Part shown: piece after piece, positions 35,799 to 46,213 of the stretch
How the letters are laid out: each line of letters begins with the position of its first letter
Position numbering within the stretch: the stretch's first letter is position 1
Assembly (NCBI GenBank): GCA_011800155.1
Contig: CM022376.1
Coordinates: 2,046,001-2,110,000, forward strand
Source of the DNA: Flammulina velutipes
Taxonomy: Eukaryota > Basidiomycota > Agaricomycetes > Agaricales > Physalacriaceae
Length of the DNA stretch: 64,000 nucleotides
Direction of reading: 5' to 3'
The notes under the pieces: model-generated
Databases searched by the model: none
Seen by the model: the letters and a program-made list of their open reading frames with translations, nothing else
Told to the model about the DNA's origin: nothing
Program-made: the position numbers and the translations under genes

Positions 35799-37126
35799 TC
35801 ATCTCCACCATCTTACCTCCTCCTTTGTTATCTGCTTATATTTGAATCTCAGCGCCGCTTTTGGAAAACATGTATCGAGAAGTTCATTCTGAGTATCTCC
35901 TGTGGTCCACGTCAACTGCGTTACTCTGTTGCACTCGATGATTGCATTATCTAGTGCATCGATTGACACTCGGGTCGCGGCCTTCCAATATGGAGAATAA
36001 CCTAGCTCGAAGGCGAGAATCAAGGGCGGCGCAGAACCAGACTTGGTGGCATGCGCGAGGAGAGATCTAGCTAATAGAGCTATCCATGACGAAACATTCA
36101 TCTCGAGGTTCTGGTCTTGGGAGTCCGGTATCTCTCCGAGGTTGAACTTGAGGAACTCAAGGGATCGAGGAATCGGAAGTATCTTGTTGGTTCCAAAGCT
36201 CGGTTGGCTCGTCGTCGTCCTGTAGAAAATATTCGTACCCTGCAACATATGTTAGTGCACACATAGTTAGACATCAGACACTTACAGTTTAACCAACCAA
36301 CCAGATCAAGCATTTTCAGGTTGTGATTCCTTTCCAGCAAAGATATGACCATATTGACATCTGCATCGCCCTCAGCTTGGCCGCTTATTGCGAGGGTTGT
36401 AAGATTGGGTAAGACTAGGTTTTCGACCAGGGTTTTGTCCGCCGTAGGTAATACTGTTATCTTCAAATTTCGTAGGGTGGCCAACACAATGTGTTCTAAC
36501 GGAGGATCTGAATGTGGAACAAGGACACGAACTTGTTCGATCTCCAATGTTTCAAGACATGGAATTCGCAGGAGAAACGAAGCCAGATGAGACCAGTTCG
36601 TTATGTCGATGTGGCGCAGTCTTATAATCTTCAGATTTTTGCCAAGGCCAGGCCCAGACGTGGGCATCTCAAAGCTCCAAGAGTCTCCCATGAATTCGGA
36701 TATGAATAGAGTGTGGATGCCAGGAGACATGCTGATGATTTCACTTAGCGTTTCCATAGACTTGAGCGCAACGCCACGTTCATGTGGCTTGGAGAGCACG
36801 AACGAAACCTGTAGTACATTGATAGGTGAAGGGTCATCGGGCGTAAATTGCAAAGCACGCAAAAGTCTAGCCGCTCGAGCAAGGTTATGTTGGTTTAAGG
36901 ATATGTTGACCCAGTGGCGAGACATGAACTCGCGCTTGTAAGCCACGGAGTGTGCATCGAACCACGTCGGGTCAATATCGTTTCGGTCTTCGAATTCATG
37001 TGAAGGCCAAACGGCGGAGACGGGAGGAGACAAGGGCTGAATGGTGGGCAAGCGGTAGGTGGACATGGGGGATTCAGAAGGAGATTGGTTGATTGACATA
37101 AACACTGTTACCGCTTTTATGTCCAT
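35799..37126 (-). pseudogene. LRR-like gene C1, frameshifted copy
   Basis: Two exons (37126-36286 and 36239-35799) correspond to the intact copy C2 in unit 2. Near 36,196 this copy lacks 8 bp present in C2, which shifts the frame and gives an early stop soon after the intron. Exon 1 is open: LKIIRLRHIDITNWSHLASF, CLETLEIEQVRVL and NLTTLAISG are LRR-like strands. Almost all other positions match C2, so the lesion looks recent. A sequencing or assembly error cannot be excluded. Confidence 0.7.
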
Positions 37127-37247
37127 CGACAATCACGGAGATTTTTATCACTTTGAACAGCCTTGTTCCCAATTGAGAAATGAGGCTTGGGTTTGAATGA
37201 CTTATCGGGCATGATCGAATGGCGCAAGTAGACGCTAAGAACAAAAT

Positions 37248-38456
37248 TTAGTGACCTCGTAGCCGAAATAGCTCCCGTGCCACCCATACGCCACTCATTT
37301 TCTTCAACACCGGGGTCCTCCAGTATTCATCACACTTTACCGTCCTTCCCAATATGACCGCCCTCAGTTTCGCTTGACATGAAAGAAAACCAGCAGCGCC
37401 TAAGCGCTCTACTCCATCAATCATTTCCCAGGATAGCGTCGAAGGACAAGCGTTGATTAGATGAACTCGGCTTGGAAGAGAAATTACCAAGTTCCAGCTC
37501 TTTGTCGTCGTTATCACAGTGGGGGAAAGACCCGTTCCACCCCCGTAGCCAACTGCCACAAAAGTCGATGATCAATGGTCAGTCTCCCACATTCAGCGAC
37601 TAGATAATACAGCTGGACATGTAATACAAGTAGACTGTGCTCACCATTCTTCTCGAGCATAATAAGTTGATAGCCAAAAAAAAGCTATGCGCATCTCGCT
37701 ACTATACGTCTCGTACAGTCCTGCACTTGAAAGGGTTGACTTCGGCTTCCTGTTGAACAATATCGTTATCTGCGGTCACTCCGACAACGGTAAACAACAT
37801 CTGACTCGGTCGTTGAGACAGACTTTCCATTTCTCTGCTGCATCGCTTCCGATTGACGTCGACCGTGAGCAGAGACTCATTGGTAGACTCTGCACTCGCA
37901 CTCTGGGTAGGTAAATCAGAATGAAGAACAAAAAAGTGGGTCCTCACTTTGTAGACATCGCTTAAGCCAGTCGTCCATCAGATACAAGGTTCGTGCCAGC
38001 TTAGTCTGAGATTTTACTGGGTAGTAGTAGAAAGAATTGCCTTCAGAGGTATGAAGCTATACGGAACACATCCTCAGCAACGAGCGGCAGCAGCGCGTTT
38101 AGGTCTTGCATAGTAAGTCGTTTGCGCCAGTCGTCAACGAGGGAAGATGTGGTAGACTCACATGGCATTCCCTTGGTGTATCGGTCACAACGTCGTATAG
38201 TACGTTTGTCGTCGTCTGCAACGTCCTCAACAACGCTGGGAGTGTACTTGGAAAGGTCACGTACCGTTAAATGCTCAACGTTCAACTCTCTGATCTCCTT
38301 TCCACCTCGCGTAAACCATTTGGCGCATAATACACTGGTATCTTCGTCGAGAAAGGTATATAGCACCGTCCATAGCCTGTAAATTAGAGCACAATCACCG
38401 AAAGATGGTCGTTGAATGGAGGTGAATAAAAGCGGGCCGAGCCTATCCGGTATCAT
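37248..38456 (-). CDS. gene G1, unrecognised multi-exon gene
   Basis: The minus strand encodes YTFLDEDTSVLCAKWFTRGG, then RELNVEHLTVRDLSKYTPSV and LVDDWRKRLTMQDLNAL. A splice from 38,063 to 38,016 joins this to KSQTKLARTLYLMDDWLKRC (exon 38016-37948). Near the 3' end, GYQLIMLEKN (ending 37,645) joins VGYGGGTGLSPTVITTTKSW and ends at 37,248. The middle (37,660-37,900) is open but its exon borders are unclear, so the model is incomplete. The start is also uncertain: the MIPDRLGP segment at 38,456 is shared by all copies but differs in frame between them. I recognise no family. A 3-bp in-frame difference from G2 suggests coding constraint. Confidence 0.45.
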
Positions 38457-38896
38457 TTCTCACGACTGTTCCACGTTCAACTCTTCTCCATTTGATTCCA
38501 TTGCCGAAAGACAATAACACTGGGATACGAAGGCATTGGACGCTATAGAGAAGGTGTATGGGTGAGTGCAACAAGTCTTTCAATCGCAAAATCTGACGCA
38601 CTCCCAGTAAAATGGGTGTCTAATACACGACTGTTCCAGTGGACTTGAAATCTCATCCCATTCTTCCATTCCCTTGCACTTCGTTACGTCTGGTTGAACA
38701 TCATTGCTTTCTATTGTCTCTCCAGCTGTTACCTACGGGATGCTTGCACTGGAACAGCTCCCAATTGTTCGCCTCATGCTAATTGACCCCTGGAACTGTG
38801 AGTCCTTTTAACCTGTGACGGCACGGAAAGAAACACCGCAATCTCTTGATATCTTCTTTGACCCACAACACGCTGTATCAGTCTTGGTCCTATACC
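38457..38896. promoter_or_regulatory. G1-A2 divergent intergenic region with conserved A leader
   Basis: This is the shared 5' region of G1 (-) and A2 (+). The last 120 bp match the leaders of A1 and A3. No other gene is seen. Confidence 0.45.
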
Positions 38897-41800
38897 ATGG
38901 CAGACTCCCGTCCTCACTCGCCGACCTCCATGAGTTCGCGCTCGTCCTCGCCTGCTCGTTCGATCCAAAGCCATGCTAGCAATATGCCCGAAGGTCCTCC
39001 ATCCGACTTTGATACCCCGCCGACTACGCCTGGCAGCTACCCGACGGTAGTCCCCCTACCAAGCGCGAAGGGCAGACGCGGAAAGATGTTTGGTAGGAAG
39101 CACACAGCCGTCAACCCTCAGCGAGGTCAGTAGCCATTGTGCATTATCAGGCTGTCATTCACTTGCGCCACGCAGGCAACGATCCATTCGACTACGAGCA
39201 GAAGTACGGAGAGGACGAAGAGTTCAAGGAGATGGGCCCAATGGCTCGTCTCTGGAAAGTCTTTCTCGACGAGTGCGCGAAATTCGACGCGGAGATGGTC
39301 GATGACTGGAGGGATGGGCTCGATGTATTGCTGGTGTTTGTGAGTATACAGCACACCGCTTACCATGATACTCACTCTAAGCCAGGCTGGACTCTTCTCC
39401 GCCGTTGTCACCACCTTCGTCGCCCAAACCTGCCAACGTCTCGAAGCCGATTTCACGGAAGTCAACGCCCACCTCATGTACGAATCCATCAACATTGACC
39501 GAGCCAGGGCTGCTGGACTGTCGATTCTCGAAGTCCCCCGTTCGCAGCTCACGCCCTTTTCGCGAGTTCGGCCATCGCAGACTGCCGTCTGGGTGAACGG
39601 ATTGTGGTTCACGAGCCTGGCGCTCAGTCTGACCACAGCTCTAATGGCTGTATTGACCAAGCAGTGGATCCACCAGTACATGTCCGTCCCGTCCGGCACT
39701 CCTCGCGACCGTAGTCGGATTCGCCAATTCCGCTACATGAGCTTGCAGCGATGGCAGGTCCCCGTTATCATTGGGCTTCTTCCCGTTCTCATGCACATTG
39801 CGCTCGGTGTATTCTTTGCGGGATTGATCGTCTACCTCTACTCCCTCAACACCGCCATGTCGGGCGTCGTCACTGGAATCGCATCGACTGCGTTCATAGT
39901 CTACTTTTTGACGAACCTCCTTCCACTCTATCAGCCTGATTGCCCATACAAGACGCCGTTGACGATCCACTCTTACGCGTTTCTCATCTCAGTCTGGGAC
40001 CGAGTGAGGAAGTTGACGAAGGCGGGAGAGTCGCTCCCTTCGAAGGAATATCTCTCGCTCAAGGCTGTCGAGAAGGAGACGGTGGCTCGTGAAGCAGACA
40101 ATATCGATGCGCAGAGTGTCACCTGGCTCCATGATGTCTCGTCCAACTCGTCGGTACAGCGCATCGTCCTCCAGGCTCTCAGCAATCTCCCACTCAAGAC
40201 TGTTGAAACCGTCAGCAGAGCCATTCCTGACGTTGTGTTGTCCATACATCTGTGCTTGGAAGAATATGGCACTGCCGAACGTCGTTACGGATATGAGCGC
40301 CTCACAAGGGCACTGATGAGATTCGATAAGAATCCTTCCTTTTCCCCGTCCCCATTCCAGGAAGCTCCAGTCGACAATTCACTTCTACCACTCATCTACT
40401 CAGTTGAATCCGACAATGCCGTCAATTTTCTAGTTCAGCAGATCGTGCAGCCGAGTGCCGAGCTCGACTCCATATCTTGGCTCTGGGTGTTCCGAAATGC
40501 ACTATTAAACCGCATCGACTGGCTGGAGGTTCATGTCGACGACTCACTCGTCTGGACTTCCTTCCTCCGCATGTTTCTCCGGCCTCACATATGCCATGGC
40601 CCATTGGTGGCCCATCAGCGCAAGGAGGTAGCGTCGACCATATTGGATTGTCAAGGAGATCGCCTTCCTCCGGTTCAAACATACAAAAATTTCAAGCTCG
40701 CCTTGTACGAGTCGGACGGTCATCAGCGTGAGCCAAAATCGACAACTGACGGTATTGACTTGAAGCGGGCTGTCACCGACTTCATGTACCCATCCCTATG
40801 TGATTTCCTGCTCTCGACGTTATCATTCCATCATTACGTGGTCATTCCCGACAACACTATCCCCAACGATATTAGGCTCCATTTGGCACTTCTTCAGACG
40901 TATCACATACAACGCGCAAGAAATCCTGTAATTAGTGGCATGGCGCCACTTCAACAGATTATCACTTTTATCAAGGCCTACGTCGACATCGAGGGTGGGA
41001 GGACAGACAAATTCGGAGGGCCTGTTTTGCATCATCCCCAGCTTCCTGACGCCGTCTTTGCCTCCATTCAAGTTGTAATCACCCAGACCGACGCGTTCGA
41101 TTCTCACATATGTCGTCGAGACCAACGTGATCTGCTACACGCACTCTTTCGATGCCTTGTTCTGGATAAAACCTTACGGGAGAAACATAGGCAATGGCTA
41201 GCCGATGTGTCTTTGACTGCGAGAATCATCGATGTGATATTCGGGCTCCCGCATGTTTTCCCTTTCCCTCTCATCACCGAAGTCCTGGACTATTTCTGTC
41301 TTTCGAAAGCTGCCATTGGTGTCGAGATGTATCGAAACCTCCACTATCGCTCGTGGTTTGACACACTCCGCAGGGAATTCATGCTCCTAGACGATGATGA
41401 ACATGTCCTCCCCGTCGATGAGCGGGGATGGGGTGCTGATCATGTTTATCCTTTCGTGGTTGTGGGCTACATCGATGGCCTTGATATTTTGGAAGACCTC
41501 TCGCCTGTTCTCTATGAGCAGACATTGGAGGACATTCAAACTTCGTCCAACCTGCTCATTTTATGCAAAGTCCTCATTCTGGCAGATACAAATTCCCGGA
41601 ATCGCTTGTGGAAGCTGGCAAAGCTGGTAGGACAAGATCGGTGGAAAACATGCATGGCGGATCTATCTGAATTTCTCCGTACGGATGAGGTCAAGGTGTT
41701 TTATGGAGAGCAATCGTCTTACCGCGGGGGACAGCACCCATATCACGATCATGTGGACCTTTCATTCGGTTCTTTTGACGAGTTGAGCGGGATGGTTGAC

Positions 41801-41959
41801 CAATTCTCTACGGCGTGGCAATGGGGACAAGGAACTTTTCCATTGACAACCCCAATCTACAATGCTCCTACGCAGCTCGAGGTTAGTTTTCTTATATATT
41901 GAAGACTATTGCTGAATATTAAGCTATAGGATTTTAACCCACGCATGTTCGAGTCGTAA
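38897..41959 (+). CDS. DUF6535 protein A2, A/B chimera
   Basis: Exons 38897-39125, 39176-39339, 39386-41881 and 41930-41959 give 972 aa, undisrupted. From the start to about 40,190 (VLQALSNLPL) the protein is nearly identical to A1. Beyond this point it follows type B instead: LWVFRNALLNRIDWLEV, CQGDRLPPVQTYKNFKLALY, RAVTDFMYPSLCDFLLS, PVDERGWGADHVYPFVVVGY. It is not a recent copy of B1, because many residues differ. Its last exon (DFNPRMFES) differs from those of A1 and A3. The membrane module is intact (VWVNGLWFTSL, TKQWIHQYM, RWQVPVI). The chimera suggests exchange of the C-terminal region between paralogues. The D2 gene follows. Confidence 0.87.
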
Positions 41960-42372
41960 ATTTAGTGTTGTCCGTTATTGTCACGGTAATGTGGCGCAAT
42001 GTAAAATTTTGAGTCTCTTTGGATAAAAGTCGTATCAGAGTATATTGGTACTTAGCTGTGGCTGGGCTACTTAACTGATGGCTTGGTGTACTTACACACC
42101 CTTTTAGCTTGCTCGTGCCGCCACAAAAGTGGGTCTTGTTCCTCTTGAGTCACTGTCTTGAAGTCGGCTGTGAAAGGATATAAGAACAGTCACTCACGGG
42201 TTATAATGTCATCTCTACTGGAAACGGTTGGCTTGACATCTCTGTTGTTTGAATACAAGGTAGTGATGTGCCATTATGCCTATTGGAAACCTGCCTTGTA
42301 GTGAATAATGTATAAGAGGAAAGCGAGACAATGCCTTGAGATTTAGATAGCTTCTTCCTTCTATTCTTACTC
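41960..42372. other. A2-D2 intergenic region
   Basis: It holds TAATGTGGCGCAA at 41,987-41,999 (the GTGGCGC element) and the TATAAG box of D2 at 42,311. No coding sequence is seen. Confidence 0.45.
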
Positions 42373-43127
42373 ATGTCTACCGAGTGGAAGTATGTATGTG
42401 ACTACATTGCGCGGACACTCACCACCTGCCCGGGGGAGACCTTTGTATCCGATTTGGCAAGAGAATTATCTCAGTGAGTGACAGCCACCTTCGGATGATT
42501 AAGACCTCTCAATTCGATTCAGGAGTCCTCAGAGTGTTATCAGAAGGTTCCAGAGAGCTGAGCAACACTACAAGTTGATGTCGAGGACAAATAGCCCCGA
42601 CATTGAATACCATTCAACTGGTATGCGTGAGACAATGCTAGTCCACGCCCTTGTAAACAGCACACGGAGGTGGACCAAGCTTCACTTAGTCTCGTACGTC
42701 AGGAGGATTAGAGACATCTACAAGGCAGTCCAATGCTTACCATGGGAGTATGTATGTGACTACCTTGCGACGTACTTTGTCGCCTCCCCTCCGTCTAGAT
42801 TAATATCCGACCTTCACGAAAAGGCATTCAATTCTTCTTTGTGGGTACCTGTTTTTTGAAGCTCGCAATTTCAAATTTGCTAAATGAATCCGACTTAGGA
42901 CGGAAAAAATGCTTGCCGATAGATTCCAGCTGCATCACCGTGACTCCACAACCAGCACCGGAGTGAGGTGCACCTATGAGGATGTCGAGGAATTTACTAT
43001 CGCAACATCCGCACACGGTAGCTTGTCACCCAGATCCTGGACGTGGGAACAAGTCAGATGGCATTATGTCGCCCCGGCACAGAAAAAATACGAGGACCTT
43101 ATTAAAGAGAGTCGTTACAGCTATTAG
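42373..43127 (+). CDS. gene D2, unrecognised two-module small protein
   Basis: Exons 42373-42473, 42523-42840 and 42899-43127 give 215 aa with the two phase-2 introns of the D family. The first motifs are WKYVCDYIARTLTT near residue 5 and WEYVCDYLATYFVASPP; the second motifs are VSYVRRIRDIYKAVQ and WTWEQVRWHYVAPAQKKYED. Between these motifs the sequence hardly resembles D1 or D3, although D1 and D3 are clearly similar to one another. Thus D2 was replaced by, or evolved into, a divergent allele-like form while its flanks stayed similar. The reading frame is intact and the motifs are kept. No membrane segment is seen. Function unknown. Confidence 0.7.
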
Positions 43128-43249
43128 GCTGGGCTGAGAGTAAGCTCGCTTTCATCGAAGTGATACGCAAATTGAACGAAATCGTAGCTTTAGCAGTTGA
43201 CACGACCCTTGATCATGAACTTTAAACGTTTCGCCCGGCGCGATTCTAG

Positions 43250-43258
43250 CACGTGACC
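43250..43258. promoter_or_regulatory. CACGTGACC E-box-like element
   Basis: It lies 123 bp past D2, matching the element past D1 and D3. Confidence 0.45.
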
Positions 43259-43559
43259 CTGCTTTCTTGTTTTGCGATATCCACCACCAACTTCAGTACT
43301 CAGGATCTATCCATCCGAGTCCGATACCATCTTTGACAAACCACCAACGGGTCATGCCCAAATTCCCGATATCTGGTTCAAGGGAAGGCCCTTAGAACAC
43401 GAACGACCTCACAAATTCCAACACCTGGTAATTATTGGTGCGTTATTGACTTGTTCACAATATCTGGCTACAAAAACTAACTTGAAACAGGTGATGCAGG
43501 ATATACCCTTTCTCCGCGACGTTATAAAGCTGTCGAGATCCTTTACTTCTTCATGTTCC
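43259..43559. other. no supported gene
   Basis: Open frames here have no recognisable pattern and probably belong to unalignable parts of relic E2. Confidence 0.35.
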
Positions 43560-44490
43560 CATGAGTCCATTGTCGCCACAGCATGTTGGAGGAAACTCCA
43601 TCTCGACGCCGCCCCTATCGGCAGTAAAGTGACTTCAAGTTCAAGCGTCCCACTCCTCTATAGTCACAGCGCCTGTGATGTCGTAACATCGAACGGCAAC
43701 TATCGACCAAGCCGAGCGCCGGCCCAGGTCGAGGAAGACATAGAAGAAGGAATGTGCTACGCCTTGAAGCGCATCAAATTAAAGATGTAAATATTTGTTC
43801 AAAATTGACTGGGATGACGCTCATTGCATTAGGAAACGACACAATCAAAAGTAGAACGAATGGATCATGGAACTTCTGGGCCCCATGGCACTTAGATAGA
43901 AGGTTTTCCTCCATAAGTGTGGCGCTTTCGACTCGTAGATGATTGACGGGATGTATTGGATGTAAGTACTTCTGGTCGAGTCACGGTCTCCTTCGTTTCC
44001 TCATGTGTTGATCTCTTCAAGTTCGTCAGGCCGGATCGTTCCCCGTCGTCGTTATCAATTTTGTCACCCAGCCCATGTCGGGAAGGAGATTTCAATAAAA
44101 TAAACACATATCAATATTGACGCCTCCAGAGCTGCTAGGATATCGATTCTCGCCCCGTTCGCAGCGCTCTCAGTCTCATGATGGTGTTATGTAATAGGTG
44201 TATCGACTAAGCAGTGAATCCACCACTACATAAACCTTGCGACTGCAGTCAAATTCACCAATCCCGCTACATGAGCAGATGTCAGGTTCCCATCATCATC
44301 GGCTCCTCTCCATCTTCATATACTCGACGTCTTCTTCTCGGGTTGTATTATCTATCCATGCTCTCTTAAGGCCGTCATGCCAGGTATCAATATACCATCA
44401 CTATCCCATACTTTTTTTGACGAACCCCGTTTCACCAGCCAGGTTGCCCGTACAAGACGCCATTGACGATCCACACGTACACATGACCGC
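43560..44490 (+). pseudogene. decayed type B-like DUF6535 relic E2
   Basis: The exon-1 basic patch survives as GRGRHRRRNVLRLEAHQIK (near 43,725-43,785). Exon 2 survives as the start ALGNDT and an AFDS-like segment near 43,925. Exon 3 is seen as AGSFPVVVINFVTQP, STKQ-stop-IHHYI and GCPYKTPLTIH. A TGA (44,215-44,217) stands at the Trp of TKQW. Many frameshifts are present, and homology ends near 44,490. Confidence 0.7.
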
Positions 44491-44518
44491 TCAGCGCAGC
44501 CTATAAGTAATATACTAT

Positions 44519-44700
44519 AACGCGAGATTACGGGGCCGACAATGACCACGTGATCGTGCAAAGCTCACTTGCAATGGTACCAACTGAGTTACCGTACTGG
44601 TAAGACAATGCCATATTCCGGTCCACTCGTCGAGTTAATGGTCGTTCCTCGTGTGATCACGCTCTTAGATATCATTATCGATTCAGAGAGGCGAATCAGA
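44519..44700. repeat. conserved non-coding block with CACGTGATC
   Basis: CGCGAGATTACGGG, then GACCACGTGATCGTG and CGTCGAGTTAATGG recur with small changes at 58,440-58,560 and 63,225-63,320. A partial copy is near 31,010. The CACGTG core is at 44,547-44,552. Confidence 0.6.
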
Positions 44701-44848
44701 TCGTGGTTCGTGACTGGTACTACACTACACAGATTATACCCATAGTTTAGTAAATTAGGCATTCGCGGACGACGTCGAAGAACAATGACTAGATTTGTGT
44801 GCTCTCTTGAACCAATAATTCGGCTGACCAAAATCAGCGATATGATCG

Positions 44849-45700
44849 TCAGGAAGGTAGCACGTAATGTACGTGATATCTTGAAGACCTAAGAATAATC
44901 CAGCAAGTCCCAGCTTTTGATTCATCCAGCAAAGAAATGTACCCATCGATTCGAGAACCCTCTTTGACGAGGTAGCCTCCGAAGAGCATTTTGGTTTGGG
45001 TGGTGGTGAGTAGTGGTAGGTAATCAAGCGAGCGTTGGTCAGAATCGAAGTCGTATTGAAAATGCATGATTAAACAACGAGGCTGCGAGTATGAACGTAA
45101 TCTTGAACGCCTACCAGGAATGCCAAACGGCATTGATATTACCTTCGGGCGGTGGCGAAAATGCTTTCGTCTGTGTGGGGTTGGAAGAGGACTGACAGAA
45201 CAAGAGCGACCAAGTTGAAGATGTGGGCTTACTGTGGCGTCGCGATATTCGAAAGCGAGTACAAGGGGGCTGATTATGTCCGACGGGGAAGGCCAAGACC
45301 CTGTTTAACTAGCAGAAGGCGAGAGTCCTTTTCGTAGACAGCAGCGTAGGGTTTCTAGCGGAGAGCACTTCTCATTTGCGGATGATTCGAGTGATGAAAG
45401 CGTCGTGCACTGGAGGAATCGATGTCGAGTGGGGTGATCCGTGAGGTCAAGTTTGCCATAGAGTATACGTTCTATGCTGTTGGATAAGCGTCAAATACGG
45501 GGTACATGGGAAGGAAAGGACGCACCATCGGGGTACGTTCCGCGAGACAAATTTAAGAGCATATATATATGACATTCGCTCGTGGTTGGAAGCTGTGTCT
45601 TCGATAATAATATGCAGAAGTTCCAGATGGCTGAGCGTCGAGGGAGTCCATGGCAAGACGAAGATGGTGGTGGTAAGAGGACAAGTCGCGCGTTGACCGT
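44849..45700 (-). pseudogene. decayed F-box-like gene F2
   Basis: The minus strand reads LELLHIIIEDTASNHERMSY, IYALKFVSRNVPRW, then (after an intron-like gap) IERILYGKLDLTDHPTRHRF. This matches the F-box-like pattern with VSRxVxRW and a following xEPxLYxxLxL segment. The 3' part keeps MHFQYDFDSDQRSLDYLPLL and MLFGGYLVKEGSR but is cut before HGGTMETVQYPK. The gene looks disrupted. Confidence 0.45.
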
Positions 45701-45725
45701 GTCTTTCCCTCTTACCACCATCATC
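45663..45725. repeat. inverted repeat between F2 and B2
   Basis: GATGGTGGTGGTAAGAGG (45,663-45,680) pairs with CCTCTTACCACCATCATC (45,708-45,725) with one mismatch, as in unit 1. Confidence 0.8.
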
Positions 45726-46213
45726 TCGATTCTACGGAGCTCTCAACGATCTCAAGAAAATATGTGCTCGTCTGTCAGATATCTCTAGTCATGTATTACT
45801 CTGGCCTGCAAACGATGCTGCACGAACGCGGCGACGACGAGCACCAGGATACTGCGTAAGTACCACTATCTGACTATCCCCAGAAAGGCCATTGACTCAG
45901 ACTCTCGTAGACATGCTGACAGTGCTAGCTTGCTATCTGTACCTCTTCTATGACAGCGCCGAAGATGAATGCCTCGGATGGTCCTCACCAGAATATATCC
46001 TGAATTTCAACGCAGACCTACAGGAACAAGGAAAATGCACGGAGAACTTGGTGCGTTTCCGTCAAAGCCTGCCAACAAAAGCCAACTAAATGGCGATGCA
46101 GATTCCAGATCATGCCCTTGTCCGAAGACAGCTGAAGCGATATCATGATTGCAGAGAAAGCCTCCGAAAGTTTTCACTGTTTCCTTCTTACTCTCACCCA
46201 CATTGCCGCCACA
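45726..46213 (+). promoter_or_regulatory. leader region of B2
   Basis: It shares with unit 1 the plus-strand relic reading (LLWPANDAAR, LVDMLTVLACYLYLF) and the conserved 60-bp pyrimidine-rich leader before the ATG. No intact gene is seen. Confidence 0.4.

Larger units (their letters stand above)
24582..38091. repeat. tandem segmental duplication, unit 1 (A1-D1-E1-F1-B1-C1-G1)
   Basis: The segment starting AGCGCGTTTA at 24,582 recurs at 38,092 and 51,771 in the same gene context, giving periods of about 13,510 and 13,679 bp. Gene order and orientation match unit 2. The array boundary falls inside the first coding exon of gene G, leaving a truncated G relic at the left edge. Confidence 0.9.

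Noticed and set aside
36098..36285. Extension of C1 through its intron
   Set aside because: The frame runs through a clear GTAAGT...TTGCAG intron that is also present in C2; the spliced reading is better.
43272..43790. A 172-codon ORF as an intact gene
   Set aside because: The recognisable part (GRGRHRRRNVLRLEAHQIK) is in another frame and belongs to the exon 1 remnant of relic E2.
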